Shown: positions 23,821 through 35,324 of the stretch, in pieces
Layout: every line of letters begins with the position of its first letter
Numbering within the stretch: the first letter of the stretch is position 1
Assembly: GCA_038373865.1 (NCBI GenBank)
Contig: JAXGGA010004469.1
Location: 24,099 to 88,098, forward strand
Reading direction: 5' to 3'
DNA from: Uloborus plumipes
Taxonomy: Eukaryota; Arthropoda; Arachnida; Araneae; Uloboridae
Length of the DNA stretch: 64,000 bases
Translations under genes and position numbers: made by a program
The notes under the pieces: model-generated
Databases searched by the model: none
The model's input: only the letters and a program-made list of their open reading frames with translations
What the model was told of the DNA's origin: nothing

Positions 23821-25668
23821 CAAATTGAATGTAAAAAAAAAAAAAAACAGCGCAGTGTAAGCAAGTTTTTTCTGATTGATTAAATGCAGCTTTGGTGAAT
23901 GTTACGATGCTTTTTTACTTAGAGCAACTTTCAAAGCTTTAGTCACTAAGCATGCATCTTAATTTTGTTTTATAATGACCATATCTGAGAATAATAGTCT
24001 TCATTTCATGTTCAAACTACATCCATGCGATCTGTGTTTCTGCAGCACATATGTGTGTAAAGGATCATAGAAATCTGCTTGCCAATCAGAATTATGCAGC
24101 TATTTTCAATACTACTAAACTACTCAAGAACTATAAGTATGGCTCCACCAAGAGCCACCTGCTGCAAGTAGCCAACCTTGTTTTTTTTTGCTCAAAAAAT
24201 GGTACAAAATTGATATTACTAGAAATTAATTTCTTTTACTCACTTGAAGTAACACTAATCAAGTAGAAAACATGTCAGTGTTTTGATAGAAAACATATTC
24301 ATGTTTTGAAACTTTAATTCAGTCAGCTGCATTTATTTTACTATGTTTTATCCTATGATCAGGCTAAAAAATTTTTGCTTGACATGGTACTAGAATTGGT
24401 ATTATAAATTGCTTATGAACGATGTAATTTATTTAGGCGAGGTACACATTTGCAATTTATTAAATACAGTATCTGGGGACGGAGCCCGCTTGGTTAAAAA
24501 AAAAAAGAGGCTAGTAAAATTGTGTTTTTTTAAAAGTTCTTATTTAGATAAACTTGAAAAGCCTTTTTAAGCCCTTGATTGCAATTACGCATTTAAAACA
24601 GCAGTAATTTATTTTAAGAAACACAACCTTATTTAAATTTATTATTTATTTAGACAAGACATCATCATCACAACCTTATTTAAACGATGTGCACTTTTAA
24701 ACCACATCACAATAACTTTATTTTCGTCGATCTCTTTAATATTTCAAAAACAATAACAATTCTAACGTGTTGCCAAATACCAGAAAAATTTAAATTTACA
24801 TTGATGTGGTTAAATATGAAACCCATTGTTATAATAAAATGTGGTTGTTCAGAAACAGTAACAATGATAGTAATCATAATAAACACTGTGAAAGAACTCC
24901 TCAAATTTTTTTGAAGGCACAAAAAAAAAAGGTTTTTTGTGAACGTGTTTTTACAGAACTCGCAATTTTACAGAAAAAACGCCAATGTAGATGAACTCAA
25001 AAACCAAAACTTTTATCTAAATACAAAATTTTATCAAAATCGTTAGATCCGTTTTTGAGATCCGAAATATATACAAGAATTGTTTGTTTGAAGATTTAAG
25101 ATTTATTGAACTAAAGCTACAATATATCACCAAAAGTAGAGCATTATATTCCAAAAACTGAAAAATTCAACATAACCAATAGTACATTTGTAACTATAGT
25201 ACACTAATAGTACATAACAAATGGTATGTAAATAGTACAAAATATTTATGTACTCTCACTAATTCGTTCACAAAGTTTTTGATTTAAAGGAACATTTAGT
25301 ATTTTTTGTTTGCTTGTGATTTTGTTTTTGTTCTCTTATTTTTTTGCATAAATTATTTTGAAAAATATGTGTACAGATCTTGAGTATAATATTCTTACTA
25401 GCTTGTTTGTACATTTTAAAATTGAACAAAGAGCAGACTCCTTAAAAATATATGAAAAATGAATCTATAATGTTTAATAAATATTTTTACTAAAATGATC
25501 ATTGTGATGTAAAATAGTAAGATTGATAAATTAATGGTGATGCTAGTAAATTAATTTGTATTCTGTATCATAACTGAGATAAGTAGTAAAATTTAGGAGA
25601 TTTTTAAGTTTAAGTTTTGATGTGTAGTATAAAAGAAATGTTGTTATTCACTGTCACATTTGTTTTAG
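23821..25668. other. AT-rich non-coding DNA upstream of the TBCA exon
   Basis: Presumably TBCA intron 1. I looked here for the missing first coding exon (the segment ending ..KIKTGVVKR in the family) and did not find it. Confidence 0.4.
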
Positions 25669-25774
25669 AATTGCTAAAGAAGTTTCCTATTATGAAAAAG
25701 AAATTTTGAGAGAGAAGCAAAGACTTGAAAAAATGAAAAAAGATGGTAAAGATGAATATGCTTTGAAACATCAA
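25669..25774 (+). CDS. TBCA: Tubulin-specific chaperone A (TBCA), coding exon 2
   Basis: TBCA is a small cytosolic three-helix protein that captures beta-tubulin during tubulin folding. This exon follows TTTGTTTTAG and ends at a GTAAGT donor. Its first base completes a codon begun in the previous exon. It encodes IAKEVSYYEKEILREKQRLE and then KMKKDGKDEYALKHQ, the first helix and loop of TBCA (family pattern RLVKEKxxYEKE..EKM..E). Two later exons at 31220-31306 and 35642-35728 continue in frame to a stop, giving roughly 93 residues plus a missing start; the whole family protein is about 108 residues. The first exon, expected to encode about 18 residues, was not located. Introns are about 5.4 and 4.3 kb and filled with transposons. 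Confidence 0.9.
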
Positions 25775-26102
25775 GTAAGTATTCTGTTGGGGGATTCTAT
25801 GGAAACTAATGCTACATATTTTTTTAACCTTTAGGAACCTGGCGGTACACATGTTGTACCATAAATAAGTCTTGTCTACTTTAGAGGACAGGGTTGAAAT
25901 CTTCACCCGAACCCTTTGGAGTCAGGGATTTTTTCAAGGTTTCATTAGTCTGGTACGGCAGTTTGTACCTTCTATTTTCAATGGAAAATAAATCTGTGGT
26001 TAAACTGTCGTACTACCTGGATCGAAAGAAAAATTTCTATATGAACAGCCCGGATCCAAAAGGTTCAAGTCATATTTTACATTGTGTAGTAATAAATATT
26101 GC

Positions 26103-26103
<1 letters not shown>

Positions 26104-26198
<95 letters not shown>
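26104..26198. repeat. Compound (CT)n(AT)n microsatellite
   Basis: About 17 CT units run directly into about 30 AT units. It lies in TBCA intron 2. All open frames across it are simple-repeat artefacts. Confidence 0.97.
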
Positions 26199-26200
<2 letters not shown>

Positions 26201-27342
26201 TTTCCTCTCATCTTTGAAAAGAAAGTCCATTCCTTAAAATAAGTAGAGAAGGAAGAAAGCACTTGTGCCACATTTACGAATTTGTGAGCTTTTGGTGATG
26301 AATATATTTTTTTAATAACTTTCATGAAAGGAAATAAGACTTTCTAGACTTCTTTGACTAGCTGAGATCAAAAAGAAAAAAAAGGCTGCATTGTAGTAAA
26401 CTATTTGAAATTTGCTGCATTCAATATTTAATTTATGACTTTCGAATTCACCTCTATTGGGATTGCAGTTAATATCTTAAGCAAAATAAATTTAATTCTT
26501 AATTTATCATTTGCTGAGTGAAGTCTGTTGATGTTAATTTTTATTACATAAAAATTGATTTACATAGTTTGAACGATTAATACCTAAAATTTTTAAAATC
26601 AGCTAAATTGAAGAAAAAAAAAAATATTCCTAAGCTTTTTTTCTAATGTGATTTTTAAAAATTGAAATGTTTAATAGCAATAACTGCATTGAGTTGGCAA
26701 AATAGTAAGTTACAAGCTTTCTGTTCTCTGTTGCAACTCTACTTTTGCTAAAGCTCAATCCAAATTAACTACAGGAGGCATTGCAGTTCCTGATCAGTGG
26801 CTCCTGAAAGAGGTAGAACCAATACCCTCAGTAGCATACAATCTGCCCAATGAGAGATCTGTCTTGACCGAGCAAAATTAAAATGGTTTTCCTTTTTGGC
26901 TTCTTGATAAGTTCAAGCTCTAAAATTGCAAATTCTGTTTGTCAGTTTTCTTCTGCTTTTCCTACCTTCATGAAAATGAATTTTTCTGGAATAACGCGTG
27001 GTCAAATTCTATCTTGTGATAACCACATTTCACTCTTTCAAAAGAATTAATTCCTTCCTACAATATGTTTTTCTGTGAATTTGTAAATTTTACCTATTTC
27101 TACTTTCATTATTATTTTTCCTACATTTTTTCTTAAGTTACTGTTTTTTACTTAATTTATTATTATTTTTAACTTTTATTTCCCCAATTTTATGATGAAA
27201 AAGAATTTGGATTTGTCATCGAAGCAAAATGCCACATGTTTTCGAACAGCAGCAGCTTCAAAATAAACTTGAATCTCAAAATAAAACTCAAGCAAACCAA
27301 AGTAGGACTAAAATAAAATTCTGAATGTTCTTTTCATTATTT

Positions 27343-28290
27343 GACTAGCGGTACCCGCAGGGCTTTTCCCGTACTATAAAATTAAAAGGTCACTTGGTAA
27401 TAAATTGATATCGTAGAAAGAATACTCAATTTAAGTTATATTTCAACTATAATTCCTTAAAAAGATTATAAAAAATAAGCGCAATTTTGTTGCTTACAGA
27501 AACCAACAGAAATCTTACCAAAGTTTAAAAGAAGGAAGTTTTCTTTCCTAACTTTAAAAACGAAATAATACATTTTTCGAAATGAAACATTTTAGAAAAA
27601 GAATGTTGCAACACCCCAATTTTTATGATATTTTTTATAACTTACAGAGTTTTAATTCCATAAAAACTGAGAAAATAAAAGCAGACGATTTTTTTAACTG
27701 TTAAAAAAATATTTCATTTAACTCATTTTCTTGCTATAAACACAAATACATTAAAAAAATTATTAAGGGAAAAAGAACAAACCAAATGAAAGATATAAAA
27801 ACGTAACCATGCTAACAACATGAAAAGTTAATTTCCGTTGATAAAATAATTTGTTTCATCTTTATTTTCAAATTTTATTCTTGAGCTTAATCATTTAAAA
27901 CCATTAGGCTTGCTCAAGGCAAGCCTTGAATTCCGGGATTCTATAAACAATTACAGCTCTTCTAATGCTCGTAGAACCTTCGAACTGACATCATTTTTAG
28001 CAGAAAATTTCAAGCCTTCAAATAACATAAGACTTGAAAATGTGTATGAAATATTTCTTCCCCACTTTGTCAAGTTTGTATGAAAAATGAGCTAAGAATT
28101 AGAATAGCAAAAGAACTAAATAGAATTTTCGAAAAAACGCTTTGTAGCGCATACCACCCCCATGCTACAAACTAGTTTTGTGCCAAATTTTATGAAAATC
28201 AATCGAACGGTTTTGGGGACACACATGTCGCAGACAGACAAACAAAAAGAATGAAGGAAAGACAGACCCATCTTTATTATTAGTAGTGGT
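27343..28290 (+). repeat. Probable interspersed repeat, class uncertain
   Basis: Opens with TTTGACTAGCGGTACCCGCA and closes with CTTTATTATTAGTAGTGG after a block reading CGAACGGTTTTGGGGACACA. These opening and closing phrases are typical of an arthropod interspersed repeat whose class I cannot fix (possibly RTE-LINE-derived). No protein is encoded in this copy. Confidence 0.4.
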
Positions 28291-28530
28291 ATTAAATTAT
28301 GCATGTTTCAATACATATATTTCTATGTTTAATTAAAACATCAAATGATCATCTTTTATGTATTTCAAAATAGCTGGGATGTCAGTATGTAAACACTACT
28401 ATTTTGCATTTTTGTGGCTGCAGAATAAAAATTTTTGTTTCCTGTAACATTGGTTTATTGAAAGTGATATATTGTTTGGATGGAAAATTTCTACTTTCAA
28501 TAATAATATATATATATATATATATATATA

Positions 28531-30738
28531 TTAAGGCTCGACCGATGGCATTTTTTGGCCGATGGGCCGATGCCGATTGTTGGCCGATTGTTCAAAGTTG
28601 GCCGATGGCCGATGGCCGATTATTTTCCTCTTCCATCGGCCGATGGCCGATGCCGATGGCCGATGGCAAAAAAAAAGCAAACGATTAGAAAAATAAATCT
28701 TTATAAGAGATTTGAAGGGTCATATATGGGTGATTCAACAAAAATGGGCAAATTTGTGTTCCATACTGATTGCTCTTTTTGTTTTTAATATCAAAAAAAC
28801 CTCTTTTGAGAATATTTTTATGCGTCTTTTGTTCTATAATTCTGACTATCAACAATGTCAATAATTAATTATTATTCACTTAAAAATAAAATATTACATT
28901 GAAATGTCATCCACATGCCCTGTCCCATAGGCACAATTTTCATAATCTATAAAGTCTAGATTTTAAAAAAATAAGCGATTTTTTTCTCAAGATTTTTTTA
29001 TTTTTGAATGTGGATGTGGGCAAAATATGTAAATCACAAAAAAAGCAAAATAATGTGAAAATAATCTCTAAAAATTAATCTAAACTTTGTCCCAGCGATT
29101 ATCAGTCATCCACATGTCTGAAAAGTATAGATATTTTTCTCGGAAATGTTTTATTTCAAAATCTGGCAACACATCTTAAAATGAAGCATGGAACTTTGTT
29201 ATTCCTGGCTGAAGATTAATTTTGCTGTTCTGCAATTACTTTTTGATTAAAAGCAAGCTAAACTCAACTTTCAAGGCAAGTGTTCTTCATCTTTGTCATT
29301 AACATGCCCTGCAGAATGCAAGTACAATGTACATGAAAATAAATTGTGATGATGAATAGTTCTAAAGCTTACATTTGTGGGCTCTTATTCGAAGTTAAGC
29401 CAAAAAATATTCATATATGACTTTTTGAGAACAAATTACATGTGTTTTGTCATCCACATGCCCATTTTCTTATGTCATTCACCTGCCCCTATTTAAAGCT
29501 CCAACCAAAAGTAAGCCCTAGTTCCAACCTAATATTATGTATTAACTATGACAGAACAATGTTTAAAAATCATGTCTAGCAGTTTACAGGTTAAAAAATT
29601 TCATTAATATACCTATTGTGTTATTCACATATTCATTGTTATTCACATATTAACATACCCATTGTATCATCCACGTGCCCTTTTATCATTCACATGCCTT
29701 AAAACAATAAAAATGCAAAAATACAATAAAATACAAATATTTAAACTCTGCTGATATTCTATTTTTTTTATGTAACTTATAAAGTACTTTCCTGATTTTT
29801 TTCTGATTTTTAATTTTAAATTAATTTTTTTAAATCTACATACTAGAAATTTTCCCGTTTTTGTAGAATCACGCATATTCATTTCATTCTGCTTTTATTT
29901 CTAAAAATACCGGATAATTGTAATCAGAAAGATAAAGTCATTCAGATTTTGGCCTAAATTGTTATTTTACTACAGCTCGATTTAGTGTTCACTAGATTTT
30001 CCTGCACATACGTGTTTCATACATTCATAAAAACTTAAATTTTCATGTATTACTTTAATTTAAAAATATAAGAAAGTTTGAAAAAAAAAAAAAAAAACTA
30101 CACATTTATTTTCTAAATTTGAGAATTTTTTGCACAAAAGTAAACAAAAACAATTTGAAATACCAATTATGCACAAATAGTTAATTTTATTTGTTTGTTT
30201 ATTATTTTCAATGTATTCAATTTTGTAAAAGTATGGTAACTTAATACCCATTTATGGGTAAAAAGAAAAAGGGGAAATTCATGAATAAATTTAACTATGT
30301 AAACAGAGCACTCGAAGTCTTGGCAGTAATTGTTTCGATTCGTTCGATGATTCGACAGCTAAGTTATAACAAGATTTTAAGCTGAGGATCACATGATACA
30401 CGGTGCCAGCCGACCCGCGATCTCGGTATCTGCTCGGTATCTGCCCGATTCGGAAAATTCCAAAACACAGAGCTGTGTTGGTCCCGTTGCCCCTCGATTT
30501 CAAACCACATGGTGAACGTACTTTTAATTGTGAAGTAAAAAATAGAGAAGATAGAATTCCCTCTTAAGAAAACCTTTTTTGTTTAAACATCGGCCAGGCA
30601 TCGGCATTTAGATGTTTTCGAGGCCGATGGGCCGATGTTTTTCCCAAATTAGCATCGGCGGCCGATGCCGATGGCCGATGGAAAAAATTTCAACAATCGG
30701 CGCCGATGCATCGGCCTGGCCGATGCATCGGTCGAGCC

Positions 30739-30742
<4 letters not shown>
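28531..30742. mobile_element. 2.2-kb TTAA-flanked element with CATCGGCC-rich ends
   Basis: TTAAGGCTCGACCGATG at the left mirrors CATCGGTCGAGCCTTAA at the right. About 140 bp inside each end is packed with GGCCGATG/CATCGGCC units in both orientations, a likely subterminal transposase-binding array. TTAA at both junctions fits piggyBac or Kolobok-type targets. The element sits inside a TA microsatellite (28505-28530 and 30743-30770), so the true duplication is ambiguous. No transposase is seen; a separate element occupies 28724-29878. Confidence 0.75.
28724..29878. mobile_element. Nested 1.15-kb element with repeated ATCCACATGCCC motif
   Basis: The left end ATATGGGTGATTCAACAAAA pairs with the reverse complement of the right end (TTTTGTAGAATCACGCATAT). 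In between, variants of GTCATCCACATGCCC recur near 28906, 29107, 29298, 29452, 29474, 29625-29650, 29669 and 29686, all on the + strand. No protein is encoded. Confidence 0.6.
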
Positions 30743-30775
<33 letters not shown>

Positions 30776-30938
30776 TAATTGTGTGTTTTCATGCCTAAAA
30801 TGAAGCCCTGGGTACCATGGTGATTTTCCAGAATTTTGAATATAAATAAAAAAAAACCTGTTTAAAAAAGCTTTCACCTTTTTAATATCCTGGTTTGGTG
30901 CAGTACAGCTTATAAAGCTCTTTCACCATAAATTCTAA

Positions 30939-31118
30939 TACAGTCGACGCTCGATATAACAACCGTCTCCGTTCTACAGAAAATGGTCTTTATAACGAGT
31001 GGTCACTATAAGAGGTAGAACATAGAGTATATTGGGATACAGTTGTGGGTTTTCTCACTGGTCGTTATATTAGGATGGTCTTTATAAAGAGTGGTCGTTA
31101 TAACGAGCATCGACTGTA
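30939..31118. mobile_element. 180-bp MITE with TACAGTCGACGCTCG ends
   Basis: The left end TACAGTCGACGCTCGATATA pairs with the right end TATAACGAGCATCGACTGTA. TA-bounded and non-coding, with internal GGTCTTTATAACGAGTGGTC repeats. Belongs to the pogo/Tigger-like MITE style. It lies 100 bases upstream of TBCA exon 3. Confidence 0.8.
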
Positions 31119-31219
31119 GCATCAATCAACCTGTCTGGAAAGTATTTGTGCACTTTATTAATGTATTGCTAATTTACAAAGTATACATATATATATACTT
31201 TATTTTATCTTTTCTTTAG

Positions 31220-31306
31220 GAAGAAGTGATTAGAGAATCTGCCCGAATGGTTCCCCATTGCACTAATGAGTTACGCATTGCATACAATGAACTGAAAACT
31301 GTGCTG
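31220..31306 (+). CDS. TBCA: TBCA coding exon 3
   Basis: Exactly 29 codons between TTTTCTTTAG and a GTAAGT donor, in phase with the flanking exons. It reads EEVIRESARMVPHCTNELRI then AYNELKTVL, matching the second helix of TBCA (pattern ..ILQES.MMIP.C..RL..AY.DL). Helical and lysine/glutamate-rich as expected. Confidence 0.92.
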
Positions 31307-31563
31307 GTAAGTAGAAATTATGGCATTACTTCTGCCATTTATAATTAATTACAGTGAGTAAATGCATAAAGCAAAGGATTCAGTTCTTCTATTATTATAA
31401 TGTACTAGCTTAAAATTATTTGTATGCTGTGATAATGTTTAATTCTTCGCAAATAGGCATCCCACTGGTATTTGAAAAGCGTTTAAATTGGTTAACCATT
31501 TTGCCGATCCTTTTAAAGATCCTGAATTTTTCACTTAATCAAAAGAAAGAAAGAAGGGTATTA

Positions 31564-34500
31564 CAGGGATCACAGTCTTCCTATATTTCCTATAAATCCT
31601 ATATTTTTCATAAAAGGTCAAAAACCGTACTATATTTCCTATAATTCCTATATTTCGAAAAATAATCCTATTTTTGTGATAGAATCCTATATTTGAGCAA
31701 CTTCAGAGGAATTTGTTCCCCTTTTTTCTTCCTTACGATAACCCATTGTTGCCATTGGTCGCCACTGTCTATTTTGCCGAACACGTTTTTCCTCCCAAAT
31801 GCGTCGGAAGCGTGACTCAGTGAGAAGGGGCGGGGTTTGCTTTTGATACTAGCGCCAGCTCTCCTCTTCTTCCCACAGCAGTTGAACACCTTTTTTTCCT
31901 CCTACGGCGTTTGGGGTTTGCGAAGCACGGAATTGCTCTTGTGACGTCAAAGAAACCGGTCCGGATGATTACGCTCTTCAAAGCTATTCAAAGAATTTTG
32001 TTCGTCAAGCGTTGGCAACCTTAGAGGATCTTCATCGCTATCTGTTTTTGTATTTCACGTGGTCGCGCGAAAACAAATGATCTTCATCGTTCGCTTAGTG
32101 AAAGTGTTAGCAGTTTTTTTTCCAAATTTGTTGCTAGTTATTTGTTTTTCTTACGTTATTATATTTTCGAAATATGCCAAGGCGTCTGACTCGCTTTCGC
32201 GAGGATTGGTTGGATTTGACAGATAACGTTGGAGCGATAGTTAACGAATGGTGCATCAAGGGCAAAGATGACTATTCTGCGTACTGTTCTCTGTGCAGAG
32301 TTACCTTGCAAATCGGAAACAGCGGAAAAGCCCAATTACTGCAGCACTCCAGCTCTTCAAATCATAAAAAGCTATACCTTGCTAAGCAGGACACGTCCCA
32401 AGCACGTTTTGTGTTTGCTGAGGGCAAAGGAATGAGTTTGAGTTGTGGAGCATCTACATCTACAGCCACTAAAGTACCATGGACTCTAAATCCAGATGAT
32501 TTAGTATCCAAATCGGAGATAATTTGGATTATTCATGCAGCATTAAATAATTACTCTTTTGTGTCGAACAATGCTGTTAAAAATGTGTTTTCAGCCATTT
32601 TTCCTGACTCGAAAATATGCTCTGGGATGTCTTTATCCGCGAGTAAAGTTTCGTATTCGATATCCCATGGACTTGCCCCATATTTTTTAAAGGTCATCGC
32701 CGATGAATTCATAAAAGAAAATCCGTACTACACCATCATGTTTGATGAAACTTTAAATGACCAAAATGTAAAGCAGCTAGATCTTTATATCAGATTTTGG
32801 AGTACTAGAGATAATGAAATAGCTGAAAGGTACCTTGGTACCGAATTGCTGGGGCATGCCACAGCGCTAACTATATTCGCTGCTATTCAAAATATATTAC
32901 AAGCTAGAGAAATTAGTTTGAAACGCCTAATAATGCTTGGGTCTGATGGACCAAATGTGAACAAAACAGTGTTTCAGTTGATGGATAAGGAAGTGAGAAC
33001 TTTGAGAGAAACTGGAATAGTGAATGTGGGAACGTGCAATTTGCACATTATTCATAATGCTTTTGGAAAAGGACTTTTAATAGAAGATTTTGCAAATATT
33101 ATTGACTTTTTGCAAAATATACATGCTTGGTTTGCCAAATTTCCTTCAAGGAAGGAAGATTTGCAAAAACAAATAGACAGTTTTGATTGTGAATATTCCA
33201 AAGTGTTAAGGTTTGTGAGTAACCGGTGGCTTTCTGTAGTTCCAGTATGTGAACGCATGCTTGAGCTGTTGCCAGCTTTAAAAGAGTACTTTCTGGTAGA
33301 TCTCCCGCAGCAGAAAAGTTCTTTAGTAAAGCTTGATAGATACACAAGTATCAGGAAGGTTTTGAAAGACCCCTTACTGCAATCCTACTTGCATTTTATG
33401 ATTAGCGTTGGGTCATTATTTGAGGATATACTGAAGTTTCTTCAGCAAAAGAAGACACTTATACACCTTTTGCATAACGAGTTGTGTGAGCTGTTATTGA
33501 AAATTATGCGGCGCTTCATCAAAGAAGAAGCTCTCACAGGGAAAACTGGGGAAAAATTGCTCAATGTAGATCCAGTAACAGATTGTGTTCCCTTAAAATT
33601 AATTGATGTGGGGAACAGTGCTCGAAAAGCGTGGCGTGCAATTGAAAGTTCAGCGAAAGATGTATTTCTCCTCAATGCTAAACACTTTTATGTTGCGATT
33701 TTTGACCATCTTGCCAAAAAGCTACCTTTACAAAATCAGTTGTTATACTCTTTGCAAGTGTTGCATCCTATAGTTAGAAAAGAAACAATTGATCATACAT
33801 TGCCAGTAATCAGAAAGCTGTGTAATATGTTACCTCAGGTGATACCTGAAAATAACATCGATAAAGTAACTGATGAGTGGCACATGTACGTCAACGATGA
33901 AGATATTCCTGAGAATATAGCAGATAACCCTATTGACAAGTACTGGAATTTCGTTTTCAACATGAAGAATCAAAATGAATGTATTCGCTACCCAAACTTA
34001 ACCACACTGGTTAAAGCAGCTCTTACCTTTTCTCATGGACAAGCTTCTGTCGAAAGAGGCTTTTCTATAAATAAAAAAATTGTAACCAGTGACAAGCCGA
34101 ATATTAGTTTGGACACTATAGTTGGACTGAGAATCATTAAAGACTCGGTTAAACACTCTGCTGAGAAAGTAAACGTAAGTAAAGAAATGATACAATATTA
34201 CAAAACAGCACACTCAAAATACAAGGAGAAAAAAGAGAAAGAAAAAGTAGAAAAAAGAAAACAGAAAAATGTGGAGCCTAAAGTGAATGATGTAGCAAAA
34301 AATTCGAGAAACCAACTTCAAGGATTAAAAGATATCATTAATTCCGCTCAAGCAATGATAGATGAAGGAAACAACAAGTTAAAATTAGGACTGAAACGAA
34401 AATCCATGACTGATATTGAGGCAGGGACAGCATTGATAACGGCAGGAAATAAGAAATTAAAGGCTGCTCAGAAACAGTCGAGCAGCTAAATGTAATTATT

Positions 34501-34799
34501 TGTTATTTTCATTGGAATAAATTGTTCATTTCCATATTATTATCGTCATTTTTTGTGGTAAATCAAATTTTTAAATTATGAGGAGGGAGAATTAAATTAA
34601 GAGGGTATGTATATTAACTTAAGTACATCAGTGACACTAAAAGGTAAGTATTTTAATATGTCTAACTATATGCAAATGAAAAATTATTATGTATTATTCA
34701 TATTTATTTTGTTTTTCAATGTTCCATATTTTCCAAAAAGTGTCCTATATTTTTTCAAAATGTGTCCTATATTTTGTCAATTGGCCACTTTGATCCCTG
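31564..34799 (+). mobile_element. Complete-looking autonomous hAT transposon in TBCA intron 3
   Basis: The left end CAGGGATCACAGT and the right end (reverse strand CAGGGATCAAAGT) are typical hAT termini. Flanks GGGTATTA (31556-31563) and TAGTATTA (34800-34807) agree at six of eight bases. Subterminal arrays of TCCTATATTT lie inside both ends: several between 31580 and 31700, and TCCATATTTT/TCCTATATTT copies between 34722 and 34775. A single uninterrupted transposase gene fills the middle. A GC-richer segment at about 31850-32170 probably contains its promoter. Confidence 0.9.
32174..34489 (+). CDS. hAT-family transposase, 771 aa, intact
   Basis: A cut-and-paste transposase acting in the nucleus on its own element's ends. 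A BED-like zinc finger is set by C38, C41, H58 and H64 (CSLC..LLQHSSSSNH). The RNase H-like catalytic core shows FDETLND with D191, GSDGPNVN with D258, and the hAT CNLHIIHN motif at C288-H291. SNRWLS follows in the helical insertion domain. The C-terminal dimerisation region has ASVERGFS (624-631, E627 the probable catalytic Glu) and GLRIIKDSV. A lysine-rich tail follows. Length is normal for a full hAT transposase and no stop or frameshift interrupts it. The first Met (32174) starts MPRRLTRFREDW. It lies in the same orientation as TBCA, inside its third intron, bounded by matching TIRs. Ac/Hermes/Buster-like assignment was not attempted. Confidence 0.92.
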   Translation: MPRRLTRFREDWLDLTDNVGAIVNEWCIKGKDDYSAYCSLCRVTLQIGNSGKAQLLQHSSSSNHKKLYLAKQDTSQARFVFAEGKGMSLSCGASTSTATKVPWTLNPDDLVSKSEIIWIIHAALNNYSFVSNNAVKNVFSAIFPDSKICSGMSLSASKVSYSISHGLAPYFLKVIADEFIKENPYYTIMFDETLNDQNVKQLDLYIRFWSTRDNEIAERYLGTELLGHATALTIFAAIQNILQAREISLKRLIMLGSDGPNVNKTVFQLMDKEVRTLRETGIVNVGTCNLHIIHNAFGKGLLIEDFANIIDFLQNIHAWFAKFPSRKEDLQKQIDSFDCEYSKVLRFVSNRWLSVVPVCERMLELLPALKEYFLVDLPQQKSSLVKLDRYTSIRKVLKDPLLQSYLHFMISVGSLFEDILKFLQQKKTLIHLLHNELCELLLKIMRRFIKEEALTGKTGEKLLNVDPVTDCVPLKLIDVGNSARKAWRAIESSAKDVFLLNAKHFYVAIFDHLAKKLPLQNQLLYSLQVLHPIVRKETIDHTLPVIRKLCNMLPQVIPENNIDKVTDEWHMYVNDEDIPENIADNPIDKYWNFVFNMKNQNECIRYPNLTTLVKAALTFSHGQASVERGFSINKKIVTSDKPNISLDTIVGLRIIKDSVKHSAEKVNVSKEMIQYYKTAHSKYKEKKEKEKVEKRKQKNVEPKVNDVAKNSRNQLQGLKDIINSAQAMIDEGNNKLKLGLKRKSMTDIEAGTALITAGNKKLKAAQKQSSS

Positions 34800-35324
34800 T
34801 AGTATTATTAAAGAATAATTGTTCACGTGTAAACATCATATCATTTACTGTTGATTTTCTATATAAAATATAACTAGGTAAAAGAGTCTAAATTTCAAAA
34901 TCAATCCAGCAGAAAAAGACTTTTCAGAATATATTAAAATGTTACGCATATTGGTGAAGAGCATTTAGCCATTTTTTAATTCTGTGCTTCCTAAACTTTT
35001 GAGATTTTTTTTTTTTTTTTACCCAACCTAATATACACCTTTGACTTCAAGATTGAATTAAAAAATTTGTTACTATGAATGCACTAATTGTAGTGTAAAA
35101 ACAAGCAGCATGCAAGAAAATTGTTTCATTTGGTTTTCAGACTCTCACTTGTTCTGAGGGGATCAAATACCTTAGGGTTGTTTTTACCTTAAGTTGAACT
35201 GTAAAAAATACTTTACTTACAGTCTGGCTAGTAAAGTGTTTTGATCCTGCAAAGAAACTGTTGGGAGAACCTAGGGGCTAAGTCCCAAGGCTGTCAATTC
35301 GGTCTATAGGATAGTCTATTTAAA

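Noticed and set aside
26000..26325. Open frames of alternating Ile-Tyr and Arg-Glu
   Set aside because: Translation of a CT/AT microsatellite, not protein-coding.
28404..30877. CRISPR-like array of GGCCGATG units
   Set aside because: The units vary in spacing and orientation, have no spacers, and sit in the ends of an inverted-repeat element in an animal genome.
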